Positions 12,279-23,499 of a stretch of DNA of 64,000 bases are shown here, piece after piece; the first letter of the stretch is position 1; each line of letters starts with the position of its first letter. A model generated the notes under the pieces. It saw only the letters and a program-made list of their open reading frames with translations, was not told the DNA's origin and searched no databases. Origin of the DNA: Tetranychus cinnabarinus (lineage: Eukaryota > Arthropoda > Arachnida > Trombidiformes > Tetranychidae); the NCBI GenBank assembly GCA_022266195.1, contig WHVY01000001.1:9672001-9736000 (forward strand). The letters run 5' to 3'. The position numbers were made by a program, and so were the translations under genes.

Positions 12279-14789
12279 TTGAAATGTTGGATAACAAATG
12301 ATTGAAATATCGTAATCATCTAAAGATGGAATCGATTTGCTGTTAACTTCGCAATGATTGATTGCAATAGAATCTTTTCTTTCCTTGTATTAATTCAATT
12401 CGACTCACAACCATCTTTACATGTTAATTCAAGTTAACCAAAAGGGGTATAGGCAACCAAAACTCGTATCTGTCAAATTTATTTTAATGTCGATTTTCTG
12501 ATAGTGCATGCTGAAAAACTATGTTCAAAATTAAAATAAGTAAAATCTAATAACCATTATTGATATTGATTTACTTTTCTGAACGATATTCATTCATTAC
12601 ATAAACCGGCGTATAAAAAATCACGTCAAGCAATAACGTATTAAGTCAGGCAATCTTATCCATGGCAATAGTTTGGAGTCTCAAATTGGTTCACATTGAA
12701 GTAATCTATTCATTATTGTTGGGTGAATCAAAATACAATAGTTAATGAACAACTTGTATTTTACAAAGTTACAATCGGGAAATGAAAGATGATGAAGAAT
12801 TAACTGCCAATTCATGTCCAACTGTAAAGTTTGACTAATTTCAGATGATTTTACGCACTTGCTAGTCAAAAGAAACGGAAATAAATTACTAATCACTTTT
12901 CAACTAAAATATTTGATTTGTTTTATCCATTCACCGGTTGCTAATATCAATAATTCAATGATTTTCAATTTGTTTTTAAATGAGCTTTTTGTTATAAACT
13001 TTTAGTGAAAGATTAAACATTTTTAAATTCAAACTTGACTTTTCGCCATCTCAAAGTAAAGAGCCATCTAGTGTAATAATCAAGAGTAATTGACTTGAAA
13101 GATATTTAAATTGTTAATAAACTGAAATATCGTGCCTTTCATCAAATCTCATTCATAGAACCCAAAATAACAAATAACTTAATCAAAGTGCAATATTTTA
13201 TTTTTTAATCCCTGTTTTAAACCGTTATTTCAACAGCTGAATGCATTCCCACAATTTCTTAGGAAACTCTTACTTAATTTTGACTGATTTCTGTGAATAT
13301 CTCAATGAAAATTACCCAAACTGATGTAAAAGGACTATAAAACTTACTCGCTGTGAAGAAAACATTTAAAATAAAAAATAGAAAAAAATAAAGCGAAGAA
13401 ATCAATTAATTACATATTCTTGTCTAACATCGCTTAATAATTAAACCCTTGCCACTGGCAAGTTGCCAGAAGCATCAGATATATCGACTGACTCCTTCCA
13501 AATTAATATCAATAGTATCGTTACTTTGTGTAACCAATACTTACAGCTCAATCCTTTTTATCGCTCAAGAATAGTAAAACTAGACAAAAGTTTCCGAATC
13601 ACGTTCAACTTATTACAATTATTACATCCAACAATTATTGAATTGAACAAAGATTGATCTGACGCATTGATCTTTGTGCAAAGTACCCATCTCAGTAAGT
13701 CCAGTAACTGGTCTGTTCGTTTACTGTAAACTGTGAAGGTGAAATCAACATTATTATTTATTATTTATAGAGTCCATCTTAACACCTAAGTTGCATCAAA
13801 CTATAAATAAGCTACTAATTTCTATGCCAATATATTTCATTTGGTGATTGAAATTGACAAGAAACCCAATCCTATCATGAAGAAAAACTGGACTAACCCA
13901 ACCAACCGAAATGACAACTGCAACCTCTTCTTGGATGATTCTGGTTATGCCTTATGTCTTATACCATCGTAATAACAAGTAACAACCACCATCAATAACC
14001 TAAAAATCATCATCTTCATCATCATTATCATCACACTTTAATCTTCCTCCTTCTCTTTTTCTATTCCCTTTATAAGTTATAATTCATGGTTAGTCACTTC
14101 ATGTAGTATCATCATACCTTGTTCATCACATCAAACCCCTAATCAGTGACAAAATATCCGTACTTAAAGCCCTGGAAGCTCTGAAAATGCCTCAAATATA
14201 AATGAGTTTACCCCGACTACAGGAAAAAGTACCGAATCTATTTTCTTGCTTTATAGCAATATCATCATCACTACCATCCTACGGATTTTCATGTTAAATT
14301 CAAGAGACGAAAAATATTTGGTAAGAAATTCATTTCAAACAGAGATAAAATAACAATACATCATTAAATATTTCAATCAAAATTGATTGATTTGAGGATA
14401 TCCAATAAAACTTTTTCATTGTTTTTAAACCTCCAATGTAGTGTTTCCTGATCAGCAAGAGATTTCAATTTAACCTTCATATAGTGAAACACTCGTGTAT
14501 TGCTGTCATTGGATTATCTAAAATAGATGATGAACATTGATATTTTACAACTGATGAACAACATTTCAACTTTTTTCTTTTTCTTTTACAGAGTTTACAT
14601 ACAAAGCCATCCAACTTAAATTAAGCAGTGTCTCAACCAGCTTTACCCAAACGAGTTATGTCTTATCAAATAAAGTTATGGACGATTGATCAGCAATGAG
14701 TTTAGCTGTCCTGAGCTGTTAACAAATAAACGCAATTTTTATTTTAAAATATTAGTTTATTATCATCTGTGCAAGAAATAACATTCAAA
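12279..14789. other. spacer between ENaC and serpin A, with serpin upstream duplication
   Basis: No supported gene. 12279-12407 is the ENaC 5' part duplicated exactly at 22452-22580. GCCATCT motifs occur at 13045-13051 and 13063-13069. From about 13936 to 14300 and about 14525 to 14750 the sequence is homologous to the region upstream of serpin B (about 17937-18300 and 18370-18590). A short open frame at 13463-13657 has no ATG start and no recognisable family. Confidence 0.6.
14075..14096. promoter_or_regulatory. conserved block upstream of serpin A
   Basis: A 22-bp block beginning AGTTATAATTCATGG is identical to 18055-18076 upstream of serpin B, inside a more diverged duplicated region. Its preservation suggests a shared regulatory or transcribed element, but with only two copies it could be chance. 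Confidence 0.3.
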
Positions 14790-16289
14790 ATGATTCGGCC
14801 CAGTGGATTGACTTTGAAGTCAGTCGTGTTTTTTTCTATGTGTTTATATATTGTTAATTGTGGATTCACAAATCGATTTGGAGTCAGAAAATCAAATGAC
14901 CCACTATCTGGACGTTCAACTTATCAAATTTATGAAGATAAATTGACTTATTCATTCAATCCAATAAATGGAAGGCTGATAAACTCTAGACATAGAAGCA
15001 TAAGTGCTGATAATATTGATCCAATTCCTACAAGCCCTACGTGTCATCTTTCATCACAAGAACCATCAACCACAACTAATGCACCCTCATCATGGAATTC
15101 AGAAACGTCGAAACAACCTTCTCCACCAAAATTTCCAGGAACATCTGATTCGTTATCGAAGGATATGTTAAACATTGTAGCCTCCAACAACCAATTTGGA
15201 TTCAAGCTATTTAAAGCATTAAACAAATTTCATGGAAATGAAAATATTCTCATTTCTCCATTAAGTCTATTCTCGACTTTGGTTACCGTTTATGCTGGTT
15301 CATCTGCTTCAACCGAAGATGAAATGATTTCTCTTTTACAATTACGAACAATGACTGAAGCTCAAATACAAACTGCTTTTCGAGATGTACTCCATTCTTT
15401 GCTTAACGATGTGGGTAAAAAGAACAGCCTTAAACTGCTAAATGCTATTTTCATTGACAAAGATTATAATGTATCAACTTCATATGTTGACAAAGTCCGT
15501 ACTTATTACAATGCATATCTGGAAAAGGTTGGATTCTCTACTGAACCGACTTATGTAGTGAAATGGGCAAATGAATTAGTCTCATGGTGGACACAAGGAT
15601 TAATTCCAAATCTTTTAGATTCATTAGACCCGTTAACTCGATTACTTTTGATAAATGTTATCTACTTCAAAGGTGTCTGGTCAGCTCCATTTAACCAAGC
15701 ATTAACAAATGAACAAGCTGTTTTCCGAAATTTTGATCAAACAAAATCTATCATTCCTATGATGAGATCAATATCATCAATCAACTATCATTGTGATTAT
15801 GTTAATGTTCAAGCTTGTGTTGTTGAAAAATTATACTCTGGTGGATCAATTAGTTTCTTGGTTATAACACCAACAAATGGAACTGATTTAAAACCATTGG
15901 AAGCTGCACTTGGATCACAACTTATGTACGAATTAATAAGTCAATTGCAAGAAAATACTGTTGAACTTGGATTACCAAGATTTAGTTTATCTGGTTCATA
16001 TGATTTACTGAAACCATTAGAGTATCTTGGAATGAAAGCTGCATTTTCACCTAAAAAAGCTGATCTCTCAAAAATGGGAAACTCAAAAGAGTTATTTGTG
16101 AAGGAAGCTAAACATAAAACTGTCCTTCAAGTCACAGAAGAAGGTACTCTTGCTGCTGGTGCTACTGTAGCTGAGATTGGTACACGAAAACGATCTCCAA
16201 GAATAATAATTGATCGACCATTCATCTTTTTAATACGAGATCTTAAGACTGATGCTATCTTATTTCTTGGACGAGTTAATTCACTTTGA
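14790..16289 (+). CDS. secreted serpin A (inhibitory type)
   Basis: A single-exon 499-aa serpin starting at ATG 14790. Residues 1-24 are a signal peptide. About 25-126 is a Ser/Thr/Pro-rich extension with no homology to the serpin fold. The serpin domain runs from about 127 to 499. The reactive-centre hinge EEGTLAAGAT (450-459) has the small residues needed for loop insertion, so it should be a suicide inhibitor rather than a non-inhibitory serpin. Counting 17 residues from the hinge Glu puts P1 at Arg466 within T-R-K-R-S, so trypsin-like or dibasic-cleaving serine proteases are the likely targets (inference). The C-terminal signature DRPFIFLIRD is present. The core and 3' flank are almost identical to serpin B, while the N-terminal extension differs. 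AATAAA at 16589-16594 is a plausible polyA signal. Confidence 0.92.
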   Translation: MIRPSGLTLKSVVFFSMCLYIVNCGFTNRFGVRKSNDPLSGRSTYQIYEDKLTYSFNPINGRLINSRHRSISADNIDPIPTSPTCHLSSQEPSTTTNAPSSWNSETSKQPSPPKFPGTSDSLSKDMLNIVASNNQFGFKLFKALNKFHGNENILISPLSLFSTLVTVYAGSSASTEDEMISLLQLRTMTEAQIQTAFRDVLHSLLNDVGKKNSLKLLNAIFIDKDYNVSTSYVDKVRTYYNAYLEKVGFSTEPTYVVKWANELVSWWTQGLIPNLLDSLDPLTRLLLINVIYFKGVWSAPFNQALTNEQAVFRNFDQTKSIIPMMRSISSINYHCDYVNVQACVVEKLYSGGSISFLVITPTNGTDLKPLEAALGSQLMYELISQLQENTVELGLPRFSLSGSYDLLKPLEYLGMKAAFSPKKADLSKMGNSKELFVKEAKHKTVLQVTEEGTLAAGATVAEIGTRKRSPRIIIDRPFIFLIRDLKTDAILFLGRVNSL

Positions 16290-18644
16290 AAGTGTCATTA
16301 TAAAACTAACATCTTTCATTATACATCCTAATGTTACGAAAATATGAAATATATTTTTTAGCAAAAAAGCAAATTGAATATCAAAAATATTCATGCAATA
16401 TCAATTTAAATTGTTATACGAGTAACTAATCTATTGTATTTCAATTTAACTCAATGATTACGTTTCTTTCTATCCCAATGATGCTTATAATTTTGGACAG
16501 AGAAAATATAAATTCAATATACAATGCAAATCGTTTTTCTATACAATTTACCTGGGAAAATTGCAAGAGTTTGTAAACAAAAAGTATCAATAAACACTTG
16601 ATAAAACATTCACATTACAGCTTATTAATTTTACTAGTTTGCAGTATTCAATGCAAAAAAATATTCAATTATTTAAAGTAAATTGATTGTCTTTTTTGGT
16701 TGTAATAGCTTTGAACAATGAGATAGCTTTTATTTTCTTAATAAACAAAGAGTTGTATTAAATACCGCGCTTTTAGCTAATGACTCCGTTCAAATGCAAT
16801 CATCTGTAATGCGAGCCATTTAGTCATTCTTTATTTCCAATTGTTTTCTTTGTTTTCTAGTTACAAGTTTCTTGTTTTATATTTTTATCAGTTATCAGTA
16901 ACTCTTCACTTGAAACAACATGAATAAAATTATTCATGTTTCCATCGATACTAACTTGGTGTATTCGTTATTCCATATTTTGCATTAGCTCCAATGATGC
17001 TTGATGCTGTCAGTTGGGATACAGACAAGTGTGAAAAAAGGCATTTTTGATCAAATTATGTATCATTGAATAATTTACATGGTTGTCTAAAAAGAAGAAA
17101 ACTCATGACGAGAGAAAATGAAAATCATTAAGAATCAAATTACATTCGGAATTTTCAAGCTACAAACAACACTTCACCACCATTGGATCATAATTGTTGC
17201 AGCTGATATTAAACACCAGTTAGGGGTTAAAGGTTTCAAGTTTTGGCTACTTACAACTACTACTTGTTAGTACTGGAGTTATAACTATCTTCGCTAATAG
17301 CTGTTTAATGCTTAAAATATAATCAGTTGAATCACAGTCCATTTCTCAACCAATTTTCAATTATCTTGATTGATGTATAAAAAAAGATTATGCGTCTATT
17401 TGGTAAAAATGGATATTCAAGCAAAGCTGGTCCGGAGCGCTGGTTAAAGAGTCAAGTGTTGGAATTGGCAAACATTTTTGACTCATAATTTCTATTCTTG
17501 GTTGAAACAATAATACAAATATCCATGATAGTAAGTAAAAAGCAATAAATATATTGATAAATTGAATCTTGAAAACAAAACAATGTCAAAAACAATGCCT
17601 CTTCTTAAAGAGATTGTATTTTCTCATTCGTTTCAATCTATTTTCCTCTTGTACTTTATCAACTTCCTCCGAATTGCTTCTCATTTTCATTTTTCAACCA
17701 TTTTTGGTCTTTTTGGTGACTACAGATTAAAAATAACCGGATATTTGGGCTTTCATTTTGGCAACGGAAAAACCTTGACAAAAGGATGAGACATAAGTTA
17801 TTGTGGAAAACAAAAGGATGTTCAATGTTCAATATACCATCGATACTCTGCTGTTAATTTGTTTACATCCTTTAAAATCACACAAAATTTTCATCCTAAC
17901 GCCATATTTTTGCCTTTTTGTGTGTCTCTTTGGTCCCATATCATTGTGATAGCAAGCAACAAGCACCGTCAATAACCTAACAGTCATCATCTTCATCATC
18001 ATTATCATCATTACTATATAATCTTCCTCCTTCTCCTTTTTTATTTCCTTCATGAGTTATAATTCATGGTTAGTCATTTCATAGTTTAAAATATTCTGTT
18101 CAAACCCTTAATCAGTGACAAAAATAAGTACTTGAAGCTGTGGAAGCTCTGAAAATGCCTCAAATATAGCTGAAGGATTAAAGTTATCTGCAAACTCTGA
18201 TTTGTCTCTCTTTCTTCATTCATCATTACCAAAATCGCTATCACCATCATCCTACGGATTTTCATATCTCTCAAAATCAAAAAACAAACCAAGAAACTGC
18301 TAAGATATTGTAAGAAACTGAACACATTTTAAACTATCATGTATTGTACACCAAAACACTGTTGAATAATGTAGATTACGACAAAATTTGATATTCAACA
18401 ACTGATAATCAAAATTCTAACAAAATTATTTTCTTTTCCATTTTTATATTTTGCTTCTAGAGACCAACAGTGCTTCATTCAGCTTTACCAGACGAGTTAT
18501 GGGTGAATGGTCAGTAAAGAGCTCATCAGTCTTGAGTTAAGAACAAATAACTGCAATCGTCATTTATTCATTTATCTTTAGTATTATAGATATTATCTAT
18601 TCTGATTAACTTGCGGCAAAAACTAACTATCTTAAAAAATCACC
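16290..18644. other. serpin A 3' flank and serpin B upstream region
   Basis: 16290-16771 is nearly identical to the serpin B 3' flank (20121-20525) apart from about 75 bp (roughly 16330-16410) present only here. From about 17937 to 18300 and 18370 to 18590 the sequence is a diverged copy of the serpin A upstream region. Between 16772 and 17930 nothing is recognisable. The short open frames here (17562-17789, 17829-18053, 18086-18325) lack coding character. Confidence 0.6.
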
Positions 18645-20120
18645 ATGATTTGGTCCAGTAAATTGATGTCAGTTGTGATTTTATCTTTGTGTTTATATAC
18701 TGTTAATTGTGGAAATACAAACCGTTCTGGGATTGGATCAAACGCTAATCAAACATTCTCGAATCAATTGGCAGATTCAACAAGCGAAAACAGACTGCCA
18801 TCTTCAAGTACTCCAGTAACTATCGCGACATTAAACACTCACTCCACAAGTATTCAAACGAACGATATAAATGATGCACTGGATGGCCAACATCCTCAAG
18901 AACCATCACCATCAACTCAAGCAACGCCACCACTTGAAGAAGGGCCAAAATCGCCACCGAAATTCCCGAAATTATCCGATGAACTATCTCAAAATGTGTC
19001 AAACATAGTAGCCTCGAACAACCAATTTGGATTCAAGCTATTTAAAGCATTAAACAAATTTCATGGAAATGAAAATATTCTCATTTCTCCATTAAGTCTA
19101 TTCTCGACATTGGTTACCGTTTATGCTGGTTCATCTGCTTCAACCGAAGATGAAATGATTTCTCTTTTACAATTACGAACAATGACTGAAGCTCAAATAC
19201 AAACTGCTTTTCGAGATGTACTCCATTCTTTGCTTAACGATGTGGGTAAAAAGAACAGCCTTAAACTGCTAAATGCTATTTTCATTGACAAAGATTATAA
19301 TGTATCAACTTCATATGTTGACAAAGTCCGTACTTATTACAATGCATATCTGGAAAAGGTTGGGTTCTCTACTGAACCAACATATGTAGTAAATTACGCT
19401 AATGAATTAGTCTCATGGTGGACACAAGGATTAATTCCAAATCTTTTAGATTCGTTGGACCCGTTAACTCGTTTACTTCTGATAAATGTTATCTACTTCA
19501 AAGGTGTTTGGTCAGCTCCATTTAACCAAGCATTAACAAATGAACAAGCTGTTTTCCGAAATTTTGATCAAACAAAATCTATCATTCCTATGATGAGATC
19601 AATATCATCAATCAATTATCATTGTGATTATGTTAATGTTCAAGCTTGTGTTGTTGAAAAATTATACTCTGGTGGATCAATTAGTTTCTTGGTTATAACA
19701 CCAACAAATGGAACTGATTTAAAACCATTGGAAGCTGCACTTGGATCACAACTTATGTACGAATTGATAAGTCAATTGCAAGAAAATACTGTTGAACTTG
19801 GATTACCAAGATTCAGTTTATCTGGTTCATATGATTTACTGAAACCATTAGAATATCTTGGAATGAAAGCTGCATTTTCACCTAAAAAAGCTGATCTCTC
19901 AAAAATGGGAAACTCAAAAGAGTTATTTGTGAAGGAAGCTAAACATAAAACTGTCCTCCAAGTCACAGAAGAAGGTACTCTTGCTGCTGGCGCTACTGTA
20001 GCTGAGATTGGTACACGAAAACGATCTCCAAGAATAATAATTGATCGACCATTCATCTTTTTAATACGAGATCTTAAGACTGATGCTATTTTATTTCTTG
20101 GACGAGTTAATTCACTTTAA
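18645..20120 (+). CDS. secreted serpin B (inhibitory type)
   Basis: A single-exon 491-aa paralogue of serpin A, starting at ATG 18645. Signal peptide 1-22; Ser/Thr/Pro/Gln-rich linker to about 115; serpin domain to the end. From about VASNNQFGFK onward it matches serpin A almost residue for residue; I see only a KW to NY change within YVV..ANELVSWW. The reactive loop is identical, including the putative P1 Arg458 in T-R-K-R-S. The linker differs strongly from serpin A apart from the signal peptide and a PPKFP motif. The nucleotide match continues to 20525 beyond the stop. AATAAA at 20343-20348 matches the one of serpin A. Confidence 0.92.
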   Translation: MIWSSKLMSVVILSLCLYTVNCGNTNRSGIGSNANQTFSNQLADSTSENRLPSSSTPVTIATLNTHSTSIQTNDINDALDGQHPQEPSPSTQATPPLEEGPKSPPKFPKLSDELSQNVSNIVASNNQFGFKLFKALNKFHGNENILISPLSLFSTLVTVYAGSSASTEDEMISLLQLRTMTEAQIQTAFRDVLHSLLNDVGKKNSLKLLNAIFIDKDYNVSTSYVDKVRTYYNAYLEKVGFSTEPTYVVNYANELVSWWTQGLIPNLLDSLDPLTRLLLINVIYFKGVWSAPFNQALTNEQAVFRNFDQTKSIIPMMRSISSINYHCDYVNVQACVVEKLYSGGSISFLVITPTNGTDLKPLEAALGSQLMYELISQLQENTVELGLPRFSLSGSYDLLKPLEYLGMKAAFSPKKADLSKMGNSKELFVKEAKHKTVLQVTEEGTLAAGATVAEIGTRKRSPRIIIDRPFIFLIRDLKTDAILFLGRVNSL

Positions 20121-20617
20121 AAGTGTCATTATAAAACTAACATCTTTCATTATTCATCCGCAAATTGTTATATGAGTTACTAATCTATTGTATTTCAATT
20201 TAACTCAATGATTACGTTTCTTTCTATCCCAATGATGCTTATAATTTTGGACAGAGAAAATATAAATTCAATATACAATGCAAATCGTTTTTCTATACAA
20301 TTTACCTGGGAAAATTGCAAGAGTTTGTAAACAAAAAGTATCAATAAACACTTGATAAAACATTCACATTACAGCTTATTAATTTTACTAGTTTGCAGTA
20401 TTCAATGCAAAAAAATATTCAATTATTTAAAGTAAATTGATTGTCTTTTTTGGTTGTAATAGCTTTGAACAATGAGATAGCTTTTATTTTCTTAATAAAC
20501 AAAGAGTTGTATTAAATACCGCGCTAAGATTTGGCGGAATTGAAAAAATGTATTTAATGAATAAACTTTATCTAATGTGATTAATTTGTTATTCGTATGA
20601 TCAATTTGATTAAATAT
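20121..20617. repeat. serpin B 3' flank (duplicate of the serpin A flank)
   Basis: 20121-20525 is the second copy of the serpin 3' flank; identity to 16290-16771 stops abruptly after ATACCGCGCT. The remaining 90 bp lie just past the end of the RING-like gene on the other strand. Confidence 0.75.
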
Positions 20618-21292
20618 TTATAAATGAAAAGACATCAATTTCGTCAAAACGGTATCCAAATCCACAGCATTGGAAATTATTCGATTTGTCGATCCGCTCT
20701 TTATCTTCGCTATCCAGAAATCCAATTTCTCAAATAATGCATCAATCGCAACATATTTATTATCGACTGCGTTTTTGATTTGCAAATAACCTGGAAAAAG
20801 ACTTGACTCTTCGATGCTATGGTTCTTTGATAGTTCATTTTGCATCAACAATTGAAGTTTATCATTTACGTAACTCCATATTGACATGAATGCATGTATT
20901 TTTGGATTTTCATGTATACAAAAAAAACAGAGATAGTTGTTGAGTCCAATGTAAACTGCTACATGATTTCCACAACCAACGCAAATTGGTGAGTGCTTTG
21001 ATAATGACTTTCTAAAACATTGACCACTAGAAAGCTCATGAACTTTATTATAATGATTTTCGCACAAATTGAAATTCAAACATGGGCAATATAAATAAGC
21101 CCCACTTGAGCAAAAAGAAAAGAAATGACATTTCACAGCATAAGATATTGTAATTATATTTTCATCTGCCATTGACTCGTTGCAAATCGTACATTTGTTT
21201 AGGACTGAAGCACATGAAATACAAAATATACGTAAACAACAATGAACGTTGAAAATTTCTCCAATATCACTTGCACAATTAATACAAAGCAT
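20618..21292 (-). CDS. RING/B-box-like cysteine-rich protein
   Basis: An intronless 224-aa protein. The N terminus has paired cysteines C3-x2-C6, H17/C18/C19, C24-x2-C27 and C34-x2-C37, which read as an N-terminal RING-type zinc finger with unusual spacing. Further Cys/His pairs follow: CHFFSFC, CPCLNFNLCENHYNKVH (B-box-like), and a CVGCGNH...CFFC pair. The last roughly 90 residues are helical and may form a short coiled coil. TRIM-like E3 ligase is the nearest architecture, but no standard RING consensus is met and I cannot name the family. It starts at ATG 21292 and converges on serpin B. Confidence 0.55.
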   Translation of the reverse strand: MLCINCASDIGEIFNVHCCLRIFCISCASVLNKCTICNESMADENIITISYAVKCHFFSFCSSGAYLYCPCLNFNLCENHYNKVHELSSGQCFRKSLSKHSPICVGCGNHVAVYIGLNNYLCFFCIHENPKIHAFMSIWSYVNDKLQLLMQNELSKNHSIEESSLFPGYLQIKNAVDNKYVAIDALFEKLDFWIAKIKSGSTNRIISNAVDLDTVLTKLMSFHL

Positions 21293-21617
21293 ATTATTTA
21301 CTATCTTAATGAAATCTTATCTTGCTGAAATCAACAATTTTTATGCACAATTTCCATAGTAATTGAAAAATTCTAATTGAAAAAGAACGCCAGAACCTTG
21401 CGTTTGTCTTCACTTTCATTTCCATGGAAACAAAAGTATCCAATTTATTTGGAATAAGCGCGGATTTCAAATGACAATTGATTTGCTAATTAAATCAATG
21501 ATCATTAAACATTGTTATTAAACAATGCTATTCAACATAGCTGAATGTTTATTACTATTGCCGATAGTAAATCAATTTTAAATAATCAATTCAATGCAAA
21601 ATGTAACTCATTTTTCT
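21293..21617. other. short spacer
   Basis: AT-rich spacer between the 5' end of the RING-like gene and the end of the broken ENaC frame. Nothing recognisable is seen. Confidence 0.5.
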
Positions 21618-22451
21618 TCATTGAAAAACAGTATATGAGATAACAATTGCTTTAATCAAAAAATATGGTCGAAAATTTGATAAACCCATAGTTACCTTGA
21701 ATGTTAATTTTTTTAATACTGAGCAAAGCCAAATGCGTAATCTTTTGCATTCTACATCAGGCAAAAGTAAACTATGCGAAGTGAAAAGTACGTTAACTGT
21801 AGACGCCATAATGGATACATTCGGATTCAATCGGATCTTTAACATTACTCCATTGTAAGGCCGCTGAAAAATATGTTCCCGTTTATATTCAAGCGGCTGC
21901 TTTGTTTCATTCAAACATCTTATTGTCAAACAAAATGATGGTTGGTGAATGTAATGAGTTATTTCACAAGAAGAATCAGCATTTACCAATTGAGGGCCTA
22001 TACTTATATCATTAGGACGGTGAGTGGGTGCCAATTTAACCACAGGAACTGCATGTTTAATATCCTTTAACAGTCCGTTCAGTTCTTTGGTTGTTAAATT
22101 GCCTAGAAGGGAATAAATTTCTGTGTAAACATCATTATGACTTGAATAATCTTCGAAGAATGGCCTATTTCTCAGAATAGAACTGAAGTTTCCAAATTGC
22201 TGATCAGCTTTGGTCAAATTGATAAGATCCAGGAATGGAAAACACAAAGACACATCGGGTAAAATGAATTTATCTGGATACCTTAAGTTCACTTTGTTTG
22301 TGATTTCACCGTCCAAATAATCAATCGTAATTGAATAAATTTGTACAGCACTTATAGTTGTTATTGAGAGATGAATAAGTAAACGTATGCGCTTACGAAG
22401 AGCTGGAGGTGATGAAAGTGGTGAAGGTGTAACTTTGTTCAAATCGTCCAT
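21618..22451 (-). pseudogene. truncated ENaC/degenerin copy
   Basis: Positions 21771-22580 are an 810-bp gap-free copy of 11598-12407 from the intact ENaC gene (constant offset 10,173 bp) with few substitutions. The frame from ATG 22451 keeps TM1 and the first part of the extracellular loop. It then leaves homology after about LFTSHS and runs through about 50 unrelated residues to a stop. The second half of the loop, TM2 and the G-x-S filter are missing, so it cannot make a channel. At most it would encode a soluble or one-TM fragment. Confidence 0.85.
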
Positions 22452-23499
22452 TTGAAATGTTGGATAACAAATGATTGAAATATCGTAATCATCTAAAGAT
22501 GGAATCGATTTGCTGTTAACTTCGCAATGATTGATTGCAATAGAATCTTTTCTTTTCTTGTATTGATTCAATTCGACTCATTTTTTCATTTGTAAGAAAC
22601 TTTGACTTGTTGCTTATTTAGAACTTGAAATTGATTATAATTTTCTATTCCATATGTTTTGTTATGTCGTAATAAAAAAACAGTCGAATGTGATTTGTTG
22701 TTATATTTTGTCAACCAATTGTTTCAGGCAATGATCAGCTCTTTGACTCGAGTCACAGACAAATTGTATTTTGTCAATCAAAGTAAAGTATAATCAAGGT
22801 TAATTTCTTGATGTTTTTCAATCATTTCCCATCTTAAAATATTAATTAAAGCTTGTTGATGTTGATTGTCGGGTATTGCCAATCAGCTTAATCTTGTCCT
22901 CATCTTCCCTCTCTCTTCCTTTACTCTTTGCTTTCAAACATCTTCAACAGACCTAAATTATTTTGGGTTCTTTTTGTATCATCAACATTATTTCACATTT
23001 GAATACCTTTGATAAAGCATAATTATTTTAAGAATATATAAATATTTCATTTTGAATTTGTGTTTATCATTAAATAGTTAAGTTTTGATAATCCAAGAGA
23101 TGAAAATGCAAAAACATGAAACATGTTATTTTTCAAATTTGGTGGACAAAACAAGTAACCACAGTTACTGGTTGAACCAATCTGGTTTGAAGCAAACTAC
23201 TCATTTTGAGAAGCCCATAATTGAAAAGAAATAATTTAAGCTTCAATTTCAGTTCAATAGATCAACTGTTTCGAAATTTAATTATTAAATTCAAGTTCAG
23301 AGTCTGTTAATCTTTTCAAAGGTCTAGATGACGTTTGATTTGGGCCTGTTCGCTCACAAGTCCAGTTAAAGCTAAACCAAAGTTATTACTGACAATTTAG
23401 CTGATATTTATCTGGGATATTTATTATGATTATGAAAATTGAGTAAATCTTCTGATTGCCAAATCCAGACCCGATTAAGGATGCAATGCAAACAGAGTT
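22452..23499. repeat. recombination scar: ENaC 5' and 3' flank pieces
   Basis: 22452-22580 belongs to the ENaC 5' duplicate. 22581-22930 is unrecognised. 22932-23356 matches the 3' flank of the intact ENaC gene (10345-10808) with internal deletion and insertion. 23347-23396 is a piece of gustatory receptor coding sequence. In minus-strand order a 3' flank therefore precedes a 5' half gene, the expected remnant of an ancient tandem array with most of one copy deleted. Confidence 0.7.
23347..23396 (-). pseudogene. 50-bp gustatory receptor fragment
   Basis: This stretch matches 26291-26340 inside the gustatory receptor gene over 50 bp without gaps, with about four mismatches (it contains AGTTATTACTGACAAT). 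It is fused directly to ENaC 3'-flank sequence. The shared GTT..CTCA at the joint is short microhomology. Confidence 0.7.
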
